From Gracilaria caudata (lineage: Eukaryota > Rhodophyta > Florideophyceae > Gracilariales > Gracilariaceae), in NCBI GenBank assembly GCA_030374735.1, contig JASCIV010000447.1:1-19871 (forward strand): a stretch of 19,871 bases of DNA, written 5' to 3'. Shown here one piece after another: positions 18,116 through 19,871 of this stretch. The notes below the pieces were generated by a model. The model made no database searches. It was not told the DNA's origin and saw only the letters and a list, made by a program, of their open reading frames with translations. The position numbers and the translations under genes are program-made. Each line of letters starts with the position of its first letter. The stretch's first letter is position 1.

Positions 18116-19168
18116 TCAAGCCTTCAATTCTTGTGACCCAAATTCGCTATTTGACTCAAGCGAGGGCGAGTGCTCCCTGTCCGACGTCACATAAACTGAT
18201 TGCTTGTCCCCATCACTCCAGCTTTTCACGAACGCAGCCCCTCCTTCTGGCCTGTTGTCAAATTGCACCAAAGTTCTATTCGCCCAGTGCGAGGGATTAC
18301 GCATGTCGTAAAATACCCCCCTCTTGCAAAATCGAGTCATCACAAACAATGCTAGCGACGAAATCCACACGGAAGCTATGAAGATCAGAACCCATAGCGG
18401 TAGTACTGTTTGAAGCACTGTGGAACTCATGGTTTCACATGTCGTCCTTCCTCTCTGGCTGAAAAACAGTCTCCTCAAATCCAGTAAATCAGTTACAGCC
18501 GTCTGGTAGGAATGCAATAACAAGTCAGCAATGGTTTCAATCTTGTCGCTTACGTCAAATTCAAGATCTGTCCAATATCCTACAGCACTTTCAGGCCTCA
18601 TTTCAGGGTTTTCACTGAGACGCGCCAGTAAGGTGGAGAAAAAAACAGAAGTTCCCTCTGAAAAAATTGCAACACAAAACCTATCGCATTTCCACTGGAA
18701 ACTTCTGTTCGTCAAAGTTTCGTTGTGTTCAATTCCAACATTGAAAGAGAACAACTTCGCGTTGCATTGAACCATTCCAGTTTCCGATCCAATGCTTCCT
18801 TCGAAAAATGTTGCCAGACCATTTGCCTCAACTTCCAGACTACTAAATGATAACGCCTCATACAGAGGGTCTACTACCTCTCTTTCTGTAGGAAAACTGT
18901 TCCTTGCTGAAAGCGTAACACAATCTTGCTGTGACGTAATGGCTGCAAGAAAGTCTCTTGTAAAGAACGATATAAGCGTTTCCAACGACAGTAACATCGC
19001 CAAAGCAACCACTTGGATGACACGAATTCGACGAGAATGCCATCTAATACTCAACGCTTTCCCATTTGAGAGAAGGCGGCATTCTGCAAGAACGTGAAGG
19101 AGCAACACTGATGACACAAACATAAGTTCCACAAATGCCTTGATCACTGTGAATACGAGCTGCGTCAT
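18116..19168 (-). CDS. Orphan membrane protein with large extracytoplasmic loop
   Basis: I do not recognise a family for this 350-residue protein. Three hydrophobic segments are visible: about 3-27, 50-70 and 254-279. Between the second and third lies a loop of about 180 residues with cysteines at 83, 135, 161, 165 and 244 and sequons at N149 (NET) and N154 (NRS), which suggests a disulfide-bonded, glycosylated domain on the lumenal or outer side. The C-terminal tail (280-350) is hydrophilic and Ser/Asp/Glu-rich and would then be cytoplasmic. The frame is clean with no stop or intron signal. The ATG at 19168 is the first in frame, though its context is poor; M17 is an alternative. It converges on the NB-ARC gene. 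Topology is inferred, not shown, and a surface or transport role is only a guess. Confidence 0.75.
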   Translation of the reverse strand: MTQLVFTVIKAFVELMFVSSVLLLHVLAECRLLSNGKALSIRWHSRRIRVIQVVALAMLLSLETLISFFTRDFLAAITSQQDCVTLSARNSFPTEREVVDPLYEALSFSSLEVEANGLATFFEGSIGSETGMVQCNAKLFSFNVGIEHNETLTNRSFQWKCDRFCVAIFSEGTSVFFSTLLARLSENPEMRPESAVGYWTDLEFDVSDKIETIADLLLHSYQTAVTDLLDLRRLFFSQRGRTTCETMSSTVLQTVLPLWVLIFIASVWISSLALFVMTRFCKRGVFYDMRNPSHWANRTLVQFDNRPEGGAAFVKSWSDGDKQSVYVTSDREHSPSLESNSEFGSQELKA

Positions 19169-19871
19169 TAGAGCAAGTCTAGTGATGTGCCAAATATCTA
19201 AATTTACCGTTTAGATTCCAAAACGCATGTCTATCAAGTAGCTAAAACCCATAATATTTGGGTCGCGACCTAAATTTGCCGCTACTCTGCCCCAATTTTA
19301 GCGGCAAGTTTAGGTCGCCATCTAAACTGAATAACCAGTTCTGTGCCGCCACTTGTCCCAAAAACCTTTTGGCACCAAGCTCAAACAGATCGATACATTG
19401 CGTTGTGCTCTCTGTTGCTGCATGAACCTTAGTTTTCTCCCTCAGTCTTTCCCTGACTTGCTGTGCAAGTCCACAGCTTTGCTTGCACCAATCCAAAACG
19501 GAGAGAACAAGAGAACCTAATTTCACGCTACAAGAAGAGCTGGCTCTAACTTAGTCTTAGGATCAGTGCTCCCCAATCGGTTGTAGAGCTAAATGCAGAA
19601 GCGTTCTGAACTGTGATAGTGCGATTGCGCCGTCAATAAAATTTCAACCGTTGCTGTCAGAGCTACAACGCTTTGCGTAACCGTTCGGTATGACGTTCGT
19701 CATCACTAAGAAAGTAAAGATCATCCTTAGATGACGTGAGGCTCATGGCAATTTTAGATGGCAGCTAACCCTCAGGACAAAACCGAGAGGTGGAGCATTG
19801 TCGACTCGATAAATGCAAGGCCTTCTGTACTGGTTTTATGGTTTGGGTCTTATCAATAGAGGTGCGCCTCT
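19169..19871. other. Right-end spacer with MITE-like repeats
   Basis: No convincing gene. A minus-strand frame at 19526-19242 is open for 94 codons but starts at a GTG and its end runs through the foldback repeat. ATGACGTTCGTCAT, a short palindrome, lies at 19690-19703. Confidence 0.5.
19265..19318. repeat. Foldback repeat, 20-bp arms with one mismatch (MITE-like)
   Basis: The arm GCGACCTAAATTTGCCGCTA (19265-19284) pairs with 19299-19318, one mismatch, loop 14 nt. A diverged half copy CTAAATTTACCGTT lies at 19198-19211 and itself forms ATCTAAA / TTTAGAT (19196-19216). GGTCGCGACC at 19261-19270 is also a palindrome. The layout suggests remnants of a small non-autonomous element, but no target duplication is seen. 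Confidence 0.6.

Noticed and set aside
19242..19526. Minus-strand 94-codon ORF as a real gene
   Set aside because: It begins at GTG, has no domain, and its end is encoded by the foldback repeat.

Overview
The window looks like nuclear DNA of an intron-poor, compact photosynthetic eukaryote, most likely a red alga (a florideophyte such as Chondrus would fit). Reasons: several long uninterrupted ORFs with eukaryotic start contexts; two proteins with plastid-type N-terminal extensions, one of them a bacterial-type trigger factor; a nucleolar G-patch protein; a Golgi-type carbohydrate sulfotransferase, as expected where sulfated galactans are made; TATA boxes about 120-190 nt upstream of ATGs; and an NB-ARC (NLR-like) protein. 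The taxon is an inference; no marker gene here fixes it.

Layout. Left, housekeeping part (1-8283): a plastid-targeted EamA/DMT transporter (167-1369, +), a 2.5-kb gene-poor stretch with a possible solo LTR, a PINX1/Gno1-type G-patch protein (3920-4540, +), a 1.1-kb spacer, plastid trigger factor (5651-7120, +), and a convergent, GC-rich sulfotransferase gene (7339-8283, -). Middle, repeat-rich part (8284-10740): a perfect 20-bp inverted repeat in the sulfotransferase upstream region, a decayed ankyrin-repeat coding fragment inside a 28-bp inverted repeat, several hairpins, and a 74-bp tandem duplication next to a TATA box. Right, accessory part (10741-19871): a secreted or membrane protein gene split by one in-frame TGA that a candidate 63-nt intron would remove (10862-11800, +), gene-poor GC-rich and then AT-rich sequence with one doubtful small ORF, a large NB-ARC protein (14743-17316, +), a 31-nt perfect palindrome, a convergent orphan membrane protein (18116-19168, -), and a MITE-like foldback at the right end.

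The most interesting signals are the NB-ARC protein, which carries a possible anti-sigma-like zinc motif (C, then HxxxCxxC) in its C-terminal region; the TATA-driven split membrane-protein gene behind a duplicated upstream module; and a 10-bp motif (TACCTTCG[T/C]A) that recurs far more often than chance in non-coding DNA, once at the predicted transcription start of the NB-ARC gene. No CRISPR array, rRNA or convincing tRNA gene was found. No operon logic applies; functional links between the accessory genes are speculation.
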